A DNA stretch of 38,840 bases from Okeania sp. KiyG1 (GTDB taxonomy: Bacteria > Cyanobacteriota > Cyanobacteriia > Cyanobacteriales > Microcoleaceae): assembly GCF_014132355.1 (NCBI RefSeq), contig NZ_BLZO01000138.1:1-38840 (forward strand). The letters are read 5' to 3'. Position numbers and translations under genes: made by a program. The notes under the pieces were generated by a model, which did not search any database, was not told where the DNA came from, and saw only the letters and a program-made list of their open reading frames with translations. Positions 1-9,026 of this stretch are shown piece by piece (positions within the stretch are counted from its first letter, which is position 1; each line of letters starts with the position of its first letter).

Positions 1-2
1 TC

Positions 3-1436
3 CCTCTAGTAATTGTTTTAGTAATTGTACCATCTGTGGTTGCTATATTATTAAGAATTGTACTTCATTTTGACTTAGTAAATCAAGGAAATAAAGTAAG
101 AAGACTAATTAATCAGCAGTCAGTAAATAAGCCAAGATTTATCGAATATTTAGAGGACAGATTTACAGATGCGAGTAGTAAACTAGAGCAAGTTAATACA
201 GGAGCATTAATAGACCAAGTTTATAGTAGACAAAGGTTATTTGGATTAATATCTTACGAACAAATAGAATATTTATGTCGAATTTTACCTAATCTTCTTG
301 TGTCTTTTGGATTATTAGGTACTTTTGTCGGCATTACCATTAACTTGACTTCTTTAAGTCAAACAGTTAGTGATACTAATGCTACCGATGTTAGTAGTTT
401 GCTCCGGGAATTACAAGTACCATTACAAGGCATGGGAATTGCCTTTACTAGCAGCTTAGTAGCAATATTATTTAGTGCAGTAGTTACATCAGTTAATTTT
501 ATTTTTAATACTAGCCTTGCCAAAACTAGATTAATTAGTTTACTAGAAGATTATTTAGATAATATTTACTTACAAACAATAGAAGGTCAAACTCAGCTTG
601 ATAAAGTAGTAAAAGCAGTTGCTTATTCTTTTGAAGGATTTTTAACCAGATTTGGTCAAACAGTCAGAGTAGGAGTAGAGTCAGCTCTACAAGATAAAAT
701 TCAAGAAATTCATAATGCCAATACTACTACCAGTAAATTAGCAGAACAGACCTTTGTGCGATTAGGAGAAGCTGCTGCTACAGTGGCAAAAAGTTCTAAA
801 GATTTTCAGATAGCAGGGGATAAATTTCTAGAAGTAGCACAGACATTCGAACATAGTCAATTCCCGCAAAAGTTAGCTAATTCAACAGCAGAATTAGCTA
901 ATATTCAGAGTAATTTTTCTCAATCAACCTCGACTCTAGCTACTGCTGTTCAAGCAATAGAAATAGTAGTCATTGAACTACAGGGATATAGTAAGAGACT
1001 AGCAAAGTTTGGAGAACAAATTGCCAGTAATAATCAAACTTCATTAAGACTATTAGAATCTCATCAAAGTAATCAAAAATCTTTAGCTGAGATGATTCGA
1101 CAACTCCAAGAAGCATCACAAGGTTTTCAGTTAGCAGTGGGAAGTCTGGATACTTTACAAAGAAGAGTAGTATCCAAAGCAGATAATTTAGATGAAGTAC
1201 AAATTCAACTCAAAACTCTAGCAAATGCCTTGAATAATTCCACAGATGGTATTAGTCAGAGCATTAAATCTTTAGGAGACCAAATAGGGAAAGGCATGAG
1301 TAATCAAGCCAATCTAAATAATTCCCATTTAAGCGTCATCGCCACAAATTTACAAGAATATATCAGTCAAATGAAAGAAACTAAAAATGAAATTTATCGA
1401 CTGACACATATTATAGATAGATTAGCAAATAAGTAG
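3..1436 (+). CDS. MotA/TolQ/ExbB-type proton channel protein, ZorA-like (5' partial)
   Basis: The reading frame is open from the window edge, so the start lies outside; the GTG at 36 falls inside a hydrophobic segment and is unlikely to be the true start. Visible parts are a membrane segment at the edge (LVIVLVIVPSVVAILL), a second around RILPNLLVSFGLLGTFVGI, and a third around GMGIAFTSSLVAILFSAVV. The GLLGTFVGI and GMGIAFTSSL motifs are typical of MotA/TolQ/ExbB channel subunits, which assemble around a MotB/ExbD-type partner and pass protons or sodium ions. The last 280 or so residues are a long Gln/Ser/Asn-rich helical tail, as in ZorA of the Zorya anti-phage system. The next gene encodes an OmpA/MotB-like protein, so the two probably form one inner-membrane motor. 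No ZorC, ZorD or ZorE homologue follows, so a defence role is an inference. A general cyanobacterial envelope motor is the main alternative. Confidence 0.85.
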   Translation, partial: PLVIVLVIVPSVVAILLRIVLHFDLVNQGNKVRRLINQQSVNKPRFIEYLEDRFTDASSKLEQVNTGALIDQVYSRQRLFGLISYEQIEYLCRILPNLLVSFGLLGTFVGITINLTSLSQTVSDTNATDVSSLLRELQVPLQGMGIAFTSSLVAILFSAVVTSVNFIFNTSLAKTRLISLLEDYLDNIYLQTIEGQTQLDKVVKAVAYSFEGFLTRFGQTVRVGVESALQDKIQEIHNANTTTSKLAEQTFVRLGEAAATVAKSSKDFQIAGDKFLEVAQTFEHSQFPQKLANSTAELANIQSNFSQSTSTLATAVQAIEIVVIELQGYSKRLAKFGEQIASNNQTSLRLLESHQSNQKSLAEMIRQLQEASQGFQLAVGSLDTLQRRVVSKADNLDEVQIQLKTLANALNNSTDGISQSIKSLGDQIGKGMSNQANLNNSHLSVIATNLQEYISQMKETKNEIYRLTHIIDRLANK

Positions 1437-1442
1437 ACACCA

Positions 1443-1486
1443 TTTCAGTTATCAGTTATCAGTTATCAGTTATCAGTTAGCCTCAT
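1443..1486. repeat. TTATCAG tandem repeat
   Basis: About four copies of the 7-base unit TTATCAG follow the stop of the channel gene. Similar TTTCAGTTATCAG tracts occur near 30424 and, in reverse orientation, at 20014-20042. It is a short dispersed tandem repeat and not coding. Confidence 0.8.
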
Positions 1487-1611
1487 AAGGTCAGAACTAA
1501 AAAAATGTACTTTTTCACATATTTTTTCTCCCTAAAAACCCTAACCAGGACTCACGCATGACTTGTATATTTTGTCAAGTTTTATATTAAGTAAAGATGT
1601 GGGTAATGGAT

Positions 1612-1649
1612 AGCTTAAAAGGGAAGCTTTAGACCGAATTTTTCGGTAA
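1612..1649 (-). repeat. Relic of tnpB-element left end (hairpin plus TTAC)
   Basis: Read on the minus strand this is TTACCGAAAAATTCGG, then a TCTAAAG segment, then a hairpin with arms AGCTT/AAGCT. It matches the left end of the tnpB elements at 21390 and 38058. It is one of several solo ends in the window. Confidence 0.55.
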
Positions 1650-1724
1650 TGGATAGAATTATGGAATCCGGTTATACAATATGTATTTATAATTCTATAA
1701 TTACTTCAATATTCAATCTTCCCT

Positions 1725-1856
1725 ACTCCCCCACTCCCCTATTCCCCTACTGCCTTACTCCCCTACTCCCCTACTCCCCCACTCCCTTACTCCTCTACTC
1801 CCTTACTCCCTCACTCCCCTACTCCCCTACTCCCCTACTCCCCTACTCCCTACTCC
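1725..1856. repeat. CTCCCCTA-type minisatellite
   Basis: About 130 bases of imperfect 8-base units (CTCCCCTA, CTCCCTTA). The open frame across it encodes only Pro/Tyr/Ser/Leu repeats and is not a gene. It separates the two motor genes and is preceded at 1663 by GGAATCCGGTTATAC, which resembles the inverted-repeat end of the element at 32239. Confidence 0.85.
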
Positions 1857-1889
1857 AGGTCTCCCTCTTTTTAAGGAATTAAAATAATT

Positions 1890-2735
1890 ATGCGTCATCG
1901 TTCACGACTTGTTGAAGATAATCGCGACCTAGAAATTTGGCCAGCATTTACAGACTTAATGTCTAACTCTTTTATGATATTAAGTTTATTATTGCTATTA
2001 GCTATTATTAAATCTCTGTTTATAGAGACAATTTCTGATGCCAACGAAAATCGGGCCCTACAACTGCAACAAGAAATTACTAATTTACAAAATCAAATTC
2101 AACAAAAGACTGGTGAAGTAACAGGATTACAAGGACAAATTGGTAACTTACAAAACCAAGTAACAAAATTACAAGGATTAGTAACTACCTCTGAAAATGA
2201 ACTAGAGCAAAAGTCAAATAGAGTCACACAACTAGAAACAGAAATTGAAAAATTGAAGTCTCCACCTGTAATAGTAATTAGAGATTCTCAGTCTCGAAGA
2301 TTTGAATCAGGAAGTGCAGAAATATCGGGAGATTTAAAAAGTTTTATTGAGGGAGATTTAATCAAACAAATAGAGGATTTTGCTAAGGAATATAAAGGTT
2401 ATGTTGTTGAAGTAATAGGTCATACTGATGGTCAGGTAAATCAGAGAAGTGGAAGTAATTTAGATACTCAGTTAGAACAAGTTGCTAAGGGTAATGAATC
2501 TGTTAATAGTCTGACACCAGGTTCCAATGCAGATTTAGGTTTGATGCGTGCTTTATCTGTTGTACAAGAACTTCAAAAAAATCCTCGTTTGAAAGAATTG
2601 GGGTTAAAATTTCGGGCCTATTCTGCTGCACAATTATATAATCCTGGTGGAGATTTTGCCGGGGTAAATCGTAATCCAAATCAGAGTCGGCGTCGAATAG
2701 AAGTTAGATTTACTCCTAGTGCGGTTGAGAGGTAG
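1890..2735 (+). CDS. OmpA/MotB-domain motor partner, ZorB-like
   Basis: 281 residues. One N-terminal membrane helix (about 24-45) contains WPAFTDLMSNSFMIL. The Asp in FTDLM sits where MotB and ZorB carry their ion-binding aspartate. A coiled coil follows (about 55-125, repeated LQNQI/LQGQ units), then an OmpA-like peptidoglycan-binding domain (about 135-277) with VIGHTDG, ADLGLMRALSVVQEL and RRRIEVRF. This is the classic architecture of a MotB/ZorB stator subunit: a short cytoplasmic tail, one helix, and a periplasmic wall anchor. It pairs with the channel gene upstream, from which it is separated by about 450 bases of repeats. An AAGGA ribosome-binding site lies 12 bases before the ATG. Downstream there is no nuclease or helicase gene of the kind found in known Zorya systems. 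Confidence 0.85.
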   Translation: MRHRSRLVEDNRDLEIWPAFTDLMSNSFMILSLLLLLAIIKSLFIETISDANENRALQLQQEITNLQNQIQQKTGEVTGLQGQIGNLQNQVTKLQGLVTTSENELEQKSNRVTQLETEIEKLKSPPVIVIRDSQSRRFESGSAEISGDLKSFIEGDLIKQIEDFAKEYKGYVVEVIGHTDGQVNQRSGSNLDTQLEQVAKGNESVNSLTPGSNADLGLMRALSVVQELQKNPRLKELGLKFRAYSAAQLYNPGGDFAGVNRNPNQSRRRIEVRFTPSAVER

Positions 2736-2875
2736 CTTCTTCTCAAAACACTTTTCTACATTTTCTTAAGCTGGGGAGATAGGGAGTCGGGGAGTCGGGG
2801 ATGGGGAAACCTAGAGTGGAAAAAGAAAAAACTTTGACATCTGTTTGATGCTAAAGCCCAAAAATATAGACTATC

Positions 2876-3007
2876 CTAGAGCGTGTCATCAATTAAATCT
2901 GAAAGAGCTATATGGCAAGAGTTTTAGGCTTTTGGCCTTAAAAGTTACCAGACGCTAAAAACCTTGACTGACAGAGCTTTGAACCTCTAATTGATGACAG
3001 ACCCTAG
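2876..3007. repeat. MITE with IS5-like CTAG flanks
   Basis: TGTCATCAATTA at 2884-2895 is exactly inverted at 2988-2999 (TAATTGATGACA). CTAG stands just outside both ends (2876-2879 and 3004-3007), the 4-base duplication known for the IS5 subgroup of that family. The interior has no coding capacity, so this is a non-autonomous miniature element. Confidence 0.75.
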
Positions 3008-3040
3008 ATAAATATCGACAAAATGTCTAGGATATGAAAC

Positions 3041-3151
3041 AATCGCGAATTTGCAGAAAAATTAGCAGTCAGTGCCAAAACCATAGCAAATATTGTTGCA
3101 ATGGAGGTCCTCAAGCTTGATGAAATACCCTATAAATTTTTTGGTGGGTAA
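3041..3151 (+). pseudogene. Possible helix-turn-helix protein remnant
   Basis: A 36-residue open stretch reads REFAEKLAVSAKTIANIV, which resembles a helix-turn-helix, then ends at a stop. There is no start codon, and a stop lies upstream in frame. It may be debris of a regulator or transposase. The rest of 2736-3352 holds only the MITE, G-rich short repeats (2772-2810) and GAGTCAGGAG repeats near 3222. Confidence 0.25.
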
Positions 3152-3352
3152 TATCAAATTTGCTATTCTTCGGTATAAAATCTTTTGAAGCTAGGAGTAT
3201 AAAATCTTTATCTTTTGAAGCTAGGAGTCAGGAGTCAGGAGCGAGGAGTTAGGTAGGGAAGCTATCTATAGGAAAAAAACAGCTATAAAGATTTGGAAAT
3301 GGTGAAGGTGGGGAAGGTTTTTATACCTAATTAAATTGATTTGATATGATAT

Positions 3353-4546
3353 TCAGCTTTTTTTGGTTTTTTTCTTGAGCGACGAACCAGCAAAACCAAC
3401 TACTAATAACCCAATTAATACAGAAGGTTCAGGTACATCTACATTTGATTGAGATTTAGGTACATCTACATTTGATTGAGATTTAGGTACATCTACATTT
3501 GATTGAGATTTAAGTACATCTACAGTTGATTGAGGTTTAAATACATCTACAGTTGATTGAGGTTTAAATACATCTACATTTGATTGAGGTTTAGATACAT
3601 CTACATTTGATTGAGGTTTAGATACATCTACAGTTGATTGAGATTTAGGAACATATACAGTTGATTGAGATTTAGGAACATATACAGTTGATTGAGATTT
3701 AGGAACATCTGCAGTTGATTTAGAATTAAGAACATTTGTAGGCATATCTGAAAAAGTTTTTGCCTGGATAAATACAGCAGAATCGTAAAAAGCATCACCA
3801 GCATCAGCGATCGCTAATCTAATACGATGACTTCCAGGACTAAGTCCTAATGCTTGTGCAGTAAATACATGAGTAAAACCATCATATTCTAGATCGAAAA
3901 ATGGTCCACCCTCACTCAGGTCATTGTTATTGAAAAGTTCAGGGTTACTAGCATCAGTTCCTAGTGGTTTACCTCCATTAACTGTATTGATAGCAACTGG
4001 AGTAGATGTACCAGGAATTAGAGCAATATTTTCTCCATTTAAGAAGAAACCGAAGACATCATTGAACTCAGTGTTTGTCCATTCTACATATTCTTCAGAG
4101 GCAAATACATAATTGAAGTAAAGGTCTCCTCCTTCACTTTCAAAGTCAAATTCCAGAATTGTTGCATCAAAAGTTGTTTGCTCTTGAGGAATCAACCCAT
4201 CCAAATCTGAATCTCCAGGCAATTTATTGTCAGTAGTTTTCTGATCTGAATCATTAGGACCTTCAGCATCTGTAGCTGTACCTGTAGTTAGAATAATACC
4301 GCTATCGATGCCAATACCAGATGATAATCCGTTGGTGAAAATTCCTGAAGCACCTGCTGTACCTGTGTAGTTTATAGAAGCTGGTGTAATGGTAATCCCA
4401 CTGCCTAGAATTTCATTAACTAAATCATTGCCATTACTGGTAGGAGTTATGGAAATTGCCTGAGCTGCTGTGATACCACTGAGAGCAGTAAAAGCTGTTC
4501 CAACAAAGGTTGTTGAAAGTTTTTTGATAAATTGTGAAATAGTCAT
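3353..4546 (-). CDS. Secreted choice-of-anchor L domain protein with PEP-CTERM signal
   Basis: The start chosen is the ATG at 4546, because the signal peptide begins there (MTISQFIKKLSTTFVGTAF, then SGITAAQA). An upstream ATG at 4582 would add 12 residues. The mature part carries a choice-of-anchor L domain: SGIILTTG, TILEFDF, YFNYVFASEEYVEWTN, NDVFGFFLNG and ALIPGTSTPVAINTVN. Next come ten full copies of a 9-residue repeat (KSQSTVDVP and variants). The C-terminus is a PEP-CTERM sorting signal: VPEPS, a hydrophobic stretch (VLIGLLVVGFAG) and a basic tail (KKKTKK). PEP-CTERM proteins are exported and processed by an exosortase, often for extracellular matrix. The gene stands alone and its ligand is unknown. 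The repeat runs straight into the VPEP motif, as if that motif seeded the expansion. Confidence 0.9.
   Translation of the reverse strand: MTISQFIKKLSTTFVGTAFTALSGITAAQAISITPTSNGNDLVNEILGSGITITPASINYTGTAGASGIFTNGLSSGIGIDSGIILTTGTATDAEGPNDSDQKTTDNKLPGDSDLDGLIPQEQTTFDATILEFDFESEGGDLYFNYVFASEEYVEWTNTEFNDVFGFFLNGENIALIPGTSTPVAINTVNGGKPLGTDASNPELFNNNDLSEGGPFFDLEYDGFTHVFTAQALGLSPGSHRIRLAIADAGDAFYDSAVFIQAKTFSDMPTNVLNSKSTADVPKSQSTVYVPKSQSTVYVPKSQSTVDVSKPQSNVDVSKPQSNVDVFKPQSTVDVFKPQSTVDVLKSQSNVDVPKSQSNVDVPKSQSNVDVPEPSVLIGLLVVGFAGSSLKKKTKKS
3431..3700 (-). repeat. 27-bp coding minisatellite (10 units)
   Basis: Ten head-to-tail 27-bp units inside the PEP-CTERM gene encode KSQSTVYVP, KPQSNVDVS, KPQSTVDVF and similar. 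A degenerate partial unit (SKSTADVP) precedes them. The length is a multiple of three, so copy-number change keeps the frame and only alters stalk length. Confidence 0.95.
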
Positions 4547-4891
4547 AGCTAGATTGACCCTGAAAAAGTAAGATGTTGACATTACATAGTTGAGTTATTT
4601 GTTTATTCCTCAACATATTCTTAGTATCAGTAAATTTTCGGATTTTTAGTGTGATCCCGATCTTGAAAAGATAGTGATATTTACTTAGTAATATGATATT
4701 CGGCTGAATTCTTATAATATCTGGAAAGACAAGTAATGGGTAATTGGGAATGCGCTAAAATAATAAAATTTATCAAATAGTGATGAATAAAGAACTGTAT
4801 CTAGCTACTAACTCCTGACTCCCGGCTTCTTATTCATATACTCCAAAAGTAGTAGATAAGTATCCAATGCAACAGCACAATTTTTGTAAGC

Positions 4892-4940
4892 TACGACAAA
4901 TTACTTACGACAAATTACTTACGACAAATTACTTACGACT
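4892..4940. repeat. 14-bp tandem repeat
   Basis: About 3.5 copies of ACGACAAATTACTT. The rest of 4583-4956, upstream of the PEP-CTERM gene, shows no gene; it probably holds that gene's promoter. Confidence 0.8.
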
Positions 4941-4956
4941 AATGACTTAGCCTTCT

Positions 4957-5169
4957 TCAATAATCACAGAAAAGTCGATCGCTGTTTATGATATTAGGAT
5001 TAGTTTGCAAATAACCATATACCTGTTGACAAATTTCTAACAACAAATCATCCAGATTGAAATTCCATAAAATAATCTTGCTATCGGCAGCAGCAGAAGC
5101 TAAAATTTCGCCATCAGGACTAAAACCCAAACTCAAAACATTAGCCTGATGAGTATTAAAACTTTTGAG
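4957..5169 (-). pseudogene. Partial duplicate of the 3' end of the neighbouring WD40 gene
   Basis: About 70 codons match the last WD40 blade and C-terminal tail of the gene at 5553-7358 at roughly 70% identity (for example THQANVLSLGFSPDG against THQANVLSVSFSPDG, and the shared CQQVY.YLQTN tail), including the stop. Homology ends abruptly near 5169; upstream residues in this frame are unrelated. It is a leftover of a tandem copy or of recombination between paralogues, with no start of its own. Confidence 0.8.
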
Positions 5170-5322
5170 CGCAGTATAGAACCCCTGATTGGATCGAGAA
5201 AGGTTGCCATGGCAGGCAAGCATATAGTTGAAAAACCTAGTCCTGTAATTCCTTTTAGAAAAGCTGCAAAGAAAAATGATAAAAATATGGAAACCATTGT
5301 CTGGAGATTCATTTGTCATATC

Positions 5323-5489
5323 ATATCAAATCCGTTTAATTCGGCACGTAAAAAATGTTCCATCTTCAACGATTACCAAATATTTCTCCATATTCCCCTC
5401 CTCGGAGGGGTTAGGGTGGGTTCCCATCCCCCCATCCCCCATCCCCCCATCTCCCCATCTAATTACACCGATGCTACCGGATTTGATAT
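5323..5489. repeat. MITE-like cassette enclosing CCCCATC minisatellite
   Basis: ATATCAAATCCG (5323-5334) is inverted exactly at 5478-5489 (CGGATTTGATAT). Between them lie a CCCCTCC/GGAGGGG hairpin near 5396 and CCCCATC repeats. Related left ends (ATATCAAA.CCGCTTAATTC or close variants) recur near 33497 and 33596. Confidence 0.65.
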
Positions 5490-5552
5490 CAAGTGCAGAT
5501 AATTAGTTATAGCGCTATGCACAAGTCAGAAGTCAGCAAAATTAATGTCAAG

Positions 5553-7358
5553 TTAGATTTCACAGATAAATCGATCGCTCTGACTGACATTAGAATTAGT
5601 TTGCAAATAATCATATACCTGTTGACAAGCTTCTATCAACAAATTATCCAGATTCAAATTCCATAAAATAATCTTGCCATCGGAACCAGCAGAAGCTAAC
5701 ATCTGACCGTCCGGACTAAAACTCACACTTAAAACATTAGCCTGATGAGTATTCAAACTTTTGAGCAAAGTACCTTCAAAATGCCAAACCCTCAATATCC
5801 CATCTGTACTACCAGAAACCAATATCTGACCATCTGGACTGAAGTCAATGCTATTGACCTGTCCTGTATGTATGAAAGTATGTAGAGGTTTTCCATTTGT
5901 TAGCCAAATTTTGACAGTACCATCACTACTAGCAGTAGCTATTCTCTGCTGATCGGGGCTAAACTTAATGTCTCGAATTTCCGAACCGTGACCTTCTAGA
6001 GTCAATAGCAATTTTCCTTCATCGCTGAGAATTTTTACTGTGTTGTTATTAGCAATAGCTCTAATTTTGCCATCCGAACTCAAAGCTGACAATTTTGGCA
6101 GCTTTCCCTTTTGAGTGCCCAATAATTTACCGTTTTTGGTTTGCCAAATTTTGATACTTCGATCGCTACTCGCCGAATAAAGCTTTTTGCCGTCTTTGCT
6201 AAACTCAATTTTGTAGATTGGAGAATTATGCGCTATTAATGGCTTCAACCTATTGCCAAAGTTCCATAAAATCACTGCTTCGTCAGCACCAGTTGAGGCG
6301 AGGATGTTTTCAGTAGGGCTGAAACTGACACCATAAACGGGAGCATTGTGCCCCTTAAAAACTCCTAGCAGCTTACCATCTAGACTCCAAAGTTTCACAG
6401 TATTGTCATAACCAGCAGAGGCAATAGTTCGATCGTCAGGACTGAAACTGATACTCTGAATTAGACCATTATCTCCTTCTATTATATTGAGTAGTTCAAA
6501 TTTTTTGTTTTGACGACTCCACAGAGCCATCGCTTTACCACTTGTAGATACTAATAGTTGCCCATCTGAACTGAAATCAAGACTTTTAACTGAAGCGTTA
6601 TTGTTTTTTAGTGTTTGAAGTAACTCGCCAGTTTCTAGATGCCAAAGTTTGATAGTTTTGTCAGTTCCACCAGAAGCCAATAATTGACCATCAGGACTAA
6701 AACTGACACTTTCAACCCAACCACGATGTCCGTCTAGAGTTTGTAGTCTTTGACCATCTTCACTCCACAAAATTACGCTACCGTCTGCACTTGCTGATGC
6801 TAATCTTTTACCATCTGGGCTAAAACTGATATCTCTGACTTTGTGTTGATGTCCGACCAGAGTTTGTAGTAATTTCCCCTCAAGACTCCACAGTTTAATT
6901 GTTCGATCATGGCTAGCAGAAGCAAGTAATGGTTTATCAGGATGGAAGCTAATACTACGAACTTCGGCATCATGGTCTGTAAATGTTTGCAATAATTTTC
7001 CTTGAGTATTCCATAGTCTGACTGTGTTATCGTCACTAGCAGAAGCAATGAGTGTACCAGTAGGGTTGAAAGTGACGCTAATTACTGTGCTTTCATGTCC
7101 ATGAAGACGGTTACGCTCTTTTGATAAGTAAATTCCTTGATGCAAAGCCATTATTACTCGCATTCTAGTATCTGCACCAACACCCCATGATTTTTGGAGT
7201 TTTTTTCCTGCTTTTATTTCTACTATTAAAGCATCTAAAGCACGGTCTGATTCAAATAGTGTTTCTGAGGAAATACTGAGTAAGTCTAGTTTAATTTTTC
7301 TCTCGCTAATTAGGGATTTAATTAAAAATATACCTGTTAAAATAACAAGAATAGCCAT
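5553..7358 (-). CDS. WD40 propeller part of an AAA-like/WD40 protein
   Basis: 601 residues: a membrane helix at the N-terminus (MAILVILTGIFLIKSLI), a linker, then about twelve WD40 repeats ending in WN, LW or IW (such as GHESTVISVTFNPTG), and the tail NLDNLLIEACQQVYDYLQTN common in cyanobacterial WD40 proteins. The ATG at 7358 is probably not the real start. With one more A in the A6 run at 7371-7376, the frame of the gene upstream (7337-8275) reads RIAFFSSIAMAILVIL straight into this one. The full protein (5553-8813, about 1,085 residues) would be an AAA-like NTPase, a membrane helix and two propellers, a layout usual for cyanobacterial signalling or conflict sensors. The ligand is unknown. 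Confidence 0.85.
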   Translation of the reverse strand: MAILVILTGIFLIKSLISERKIKLDLLSISSETLFESDRALDALIVEIKAGKKLQKSWGVGADTRMRVIMALHQGIYLSKERNRLHGHESTVISVTFNPTGTLIASASDDNTVRLWNTQGKLLQTFTDHDAEVRSISFHPDKPLLASASHDRTIKLWSLEGKLLQTLVGHQHKVRDISFSPDGKRLASASADGSVILWSEDGQRLQTLDGHRGWVESVSFSPDGQLLASGGTDKTIKLWHLETGELLQTLKNNNASVKSLDFSSDGQLLVSTSGKAMALWSRQNKKFELLNIIEGDNGLIQSISFSPDDRTIASAGYDNTVKLWSLDGKLLGVFKGHNAPVYGVSFSPTENILASTGADEAVILWNFGNRLKPLIAHNSPIYKIEFSKDGKKLYSASSDRSIKIWQTKNGKLLGTQKGKLPKLSALSSDGKIRAIANNNTVKILSDEGKLLLTLEGHGSEIRDIKFSPDQQRIATASSDGTVKIWLTNGKPLHTFIHTGQVNSIDFSPDGQILVSGSTDGILRVWHFEGTLLKSLNTHQANVLSVSFSPDGQMLASAGSDGKIILWNLNLDNLLIEACQQVYDYLQTNSNVSQSDRFICEI

Positions 7359-8275
7359 AGCAATACTACTAAAAAAGCTATTCTTAGTCGTTGACGTAAA
7401 ACTTTATTTATTTCTAACTGGGAGCGTTGTTTTTCTTCTTTAAGTTCATTTTCTTGGCTAGCAGTTAAGAATTTATAGTCTTTATTACTTAAACTTTTAT
7501 TTGTTGCCCATAGTTGAGCATCTTGTAATGCTTGACCTCTTAATAATCGAGATTTATCTTGATAATTAGAAGTCAACCAAGCTGTTATTGCTTCGGAATA
7601 GGGGCGTAATTTTTCTAGCTCTTGTTCTATCCATTCTAAGTTAAATACTTCTTGATAGATGCGATTATAAACTCTTAATTTATTACCTCGTTTTACTACT
7701 AATCCTGATAAGCATAATTGGGTTTGTTCAACACTGGAATCAGTATCAATTTCTCCCTTATTTAAAATTTGTTGATAAAGTCCTAATAATCTATTAGCTG
7801 TTTGTTCATCCTTCAGGAGGCGATCGCTAATTGTTCTTAAATGTTGTGGTTCATCAATTGATTGCCAATTTTCAATTATTTTTTGTCTGACTAAATTTTC
7901 TACAAAAGCAGTCTCAGAATAATTTATGTTTTTTTCTACTATCTTATTCCCAGATGTTACAGTGTTTTTTGTGTCTGTATTTAATCCTCCATCGTTATTT
8001 TCAACTAATTCTATATCTTTTCTTTCTAGTGAAGATTGAGGTGAATATAACTGAATCAACCGACAAACTTTTTGAGTTAAAAATGGCTGTCCTCCTGTCC
8101 AATCCAAAACTGCTGACATTACTGCCTCAGAATCATTAATTTTTCCTGTTAAGCCTAAAGTTAATGGTTGAATTTCATTTATTTGAAAACCTGTTAGTTC
8201 AATTGCTCGACCAATATTAAAAGGAGTACGTTGTTTATCCCTAATTAAATCTGAAGGGGTGGCAACTCCCATCAT
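7337..8275 (-). CDS. Central part of the AAA-like domain of the same protein (frame-shifted)
   Basis: Open reading in this frame extends upstream to 8434 and includes the Walker B-like IVIFVDEVDS, so the ATG at 8275 (MMGVATPSDLIRDKQ) is internal. The segment continues the AAA_35-type domain (TPFNIGRAIELTGF, DWTGGQPFLTQKVCRLI), then a helical linker (LLRGQALQDAQLWA) and the first half of a membrane helix (RIAFLVVLLWLFLLF), where the frame ends. The neighbours on both sides are the missing parts of the same protein. The breaks are at T-runs 8454-8459 and 8420-8424 and A-run 7371-7376. One added base in each restores one continuous frame. Confidence 0.8.
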   Translation of the reverse strand: MMGVATPSDLIRDKQRTPFNIGRAIELTGFQINEIQPLTLGLTGKINDSEAVMSAVLDWTGGQPFLTQKVCRLIQLYSPQSSLERKDIELVENNDGGLNTDTKNTVTSGNKIVEKNINYSETAFVENLVRQKIIENWQSIDEPQHLRTISDRLLKDEQTANRLLGLYQQILNKGEIDTDSSVEQTQLCLSGLVVKRGNKLRVYNRIYQEVFNLEWIEQELEKLRPYSEAITAWLTSNYQDKSRLLRGQALQDAQLWATNKSLSNKDYKFLTASQENELKEEKQRSQLEINKVLRQRLRIAFLVVLLWLFLLF

Positions 8276-8423
8276 TACAAATGTTATTCGTTCATATTGT
8301 GGTTGATTTGCTCGTCTATTATTGAAATTTCTAATAACAGCAAAAAAATCGTCAGCACTAAAAGGTAAATTTAATATACTATCAACTTCATCAACAAAAA
8401 TTACTATTTTTTGAGAAACTTTT

Positions 8424-8813
8424 TCAAGAGGAAATCATTGATAAAATTGTCAATTTTTTGACTGGAGATAAAAATATATCTTGAGTATTCCACCAACTGT
8501 CGATATCAAAAATATCGTCTAAATTTAAACTACTAACAATACTATCAATTATTCCAGCATACCATTGTTCATTAGTAATTTCAAAAGTACCAATCCCTGT
8601 CAAATCTACACTAGCACAAAGAATATCTTCTGCTTGTAATCTTTGAATTGTTCTAACTCTCAAACTTGATTTACCCATTTGTCGGGAGTTTAGTACAAAA
8701 CAAAACTCACCTGCTTTAATTGCTTGATAAAGCTCTTCGTCAGCTTTTCGTTTAACATAACTAGGAGCATCATTGGGTAAACAGCCACCTAAATGATATT
8801 GGTAATTATTCAT
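8424..8813 (-). CDS. N-terminal part of the AAA-like (AAA_35) domain protein (frame-shifted)
   Basis: The 5' piece of the gene that continues to 5553. It has the typical family opening: [40 protein letters not shown] and [14 protein letters not shown], the P-loop being SRQMGKSS. It carries on to [15 protein letters not shown], after which the frame is lost. Adding one base at 8454-8459 gives [13 protein letters not shown], and one more at 8420-8424 gives VSQKIVIFVDEVDS. These proteins bind nucleotide through the AAA-like domain and are thought to act as regulated switches. The ATG at 8813 matches the family start. Confidence 0.85.
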   Translation of the reverse strand: MNNYQYHLGGCLPNDAPSYVKRKADEELYQAIKAGEFCFVLNSRQMGKSSLRVRTIQRLQAEDILCASVDLTGIGTFEITNEQWYAGIIDSIVSSLNLDDIFDIDSWWNTQDIFLSPVKKLTILSMISS

Positions 8814-9026
8814 AAAAAATTAGGGGATAGCTACTTTTTCTTATTTTTTGTCATATTTTTTTACGGAAAAATTCAGGTATAATACCAATTTTATAAATTT
8901 TGCTACAAATAATTTTCTAGGTTTTAGGTGGTAGGTGGTAGGTGTTAGGTAATAGGTACTAGGTTTTAAGTTTTAGGTGAATTATTAGTTATTTACTAGC
9001 CAGTTTATTTGTAACATTATTTTTTA

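Noticed and set aside
1649-1882. 77-codon open frame
   Set aside because: It is translation of the CTCCCCTA minisatellite; the product is only Pro/Tyr/Ser/Leu repeats.
4892-4940. CRISPR-like array
   Set aside because: The 14-bp units are head to tail without spacers; no cas gene is in the window. None of the other repeats has spacers either.
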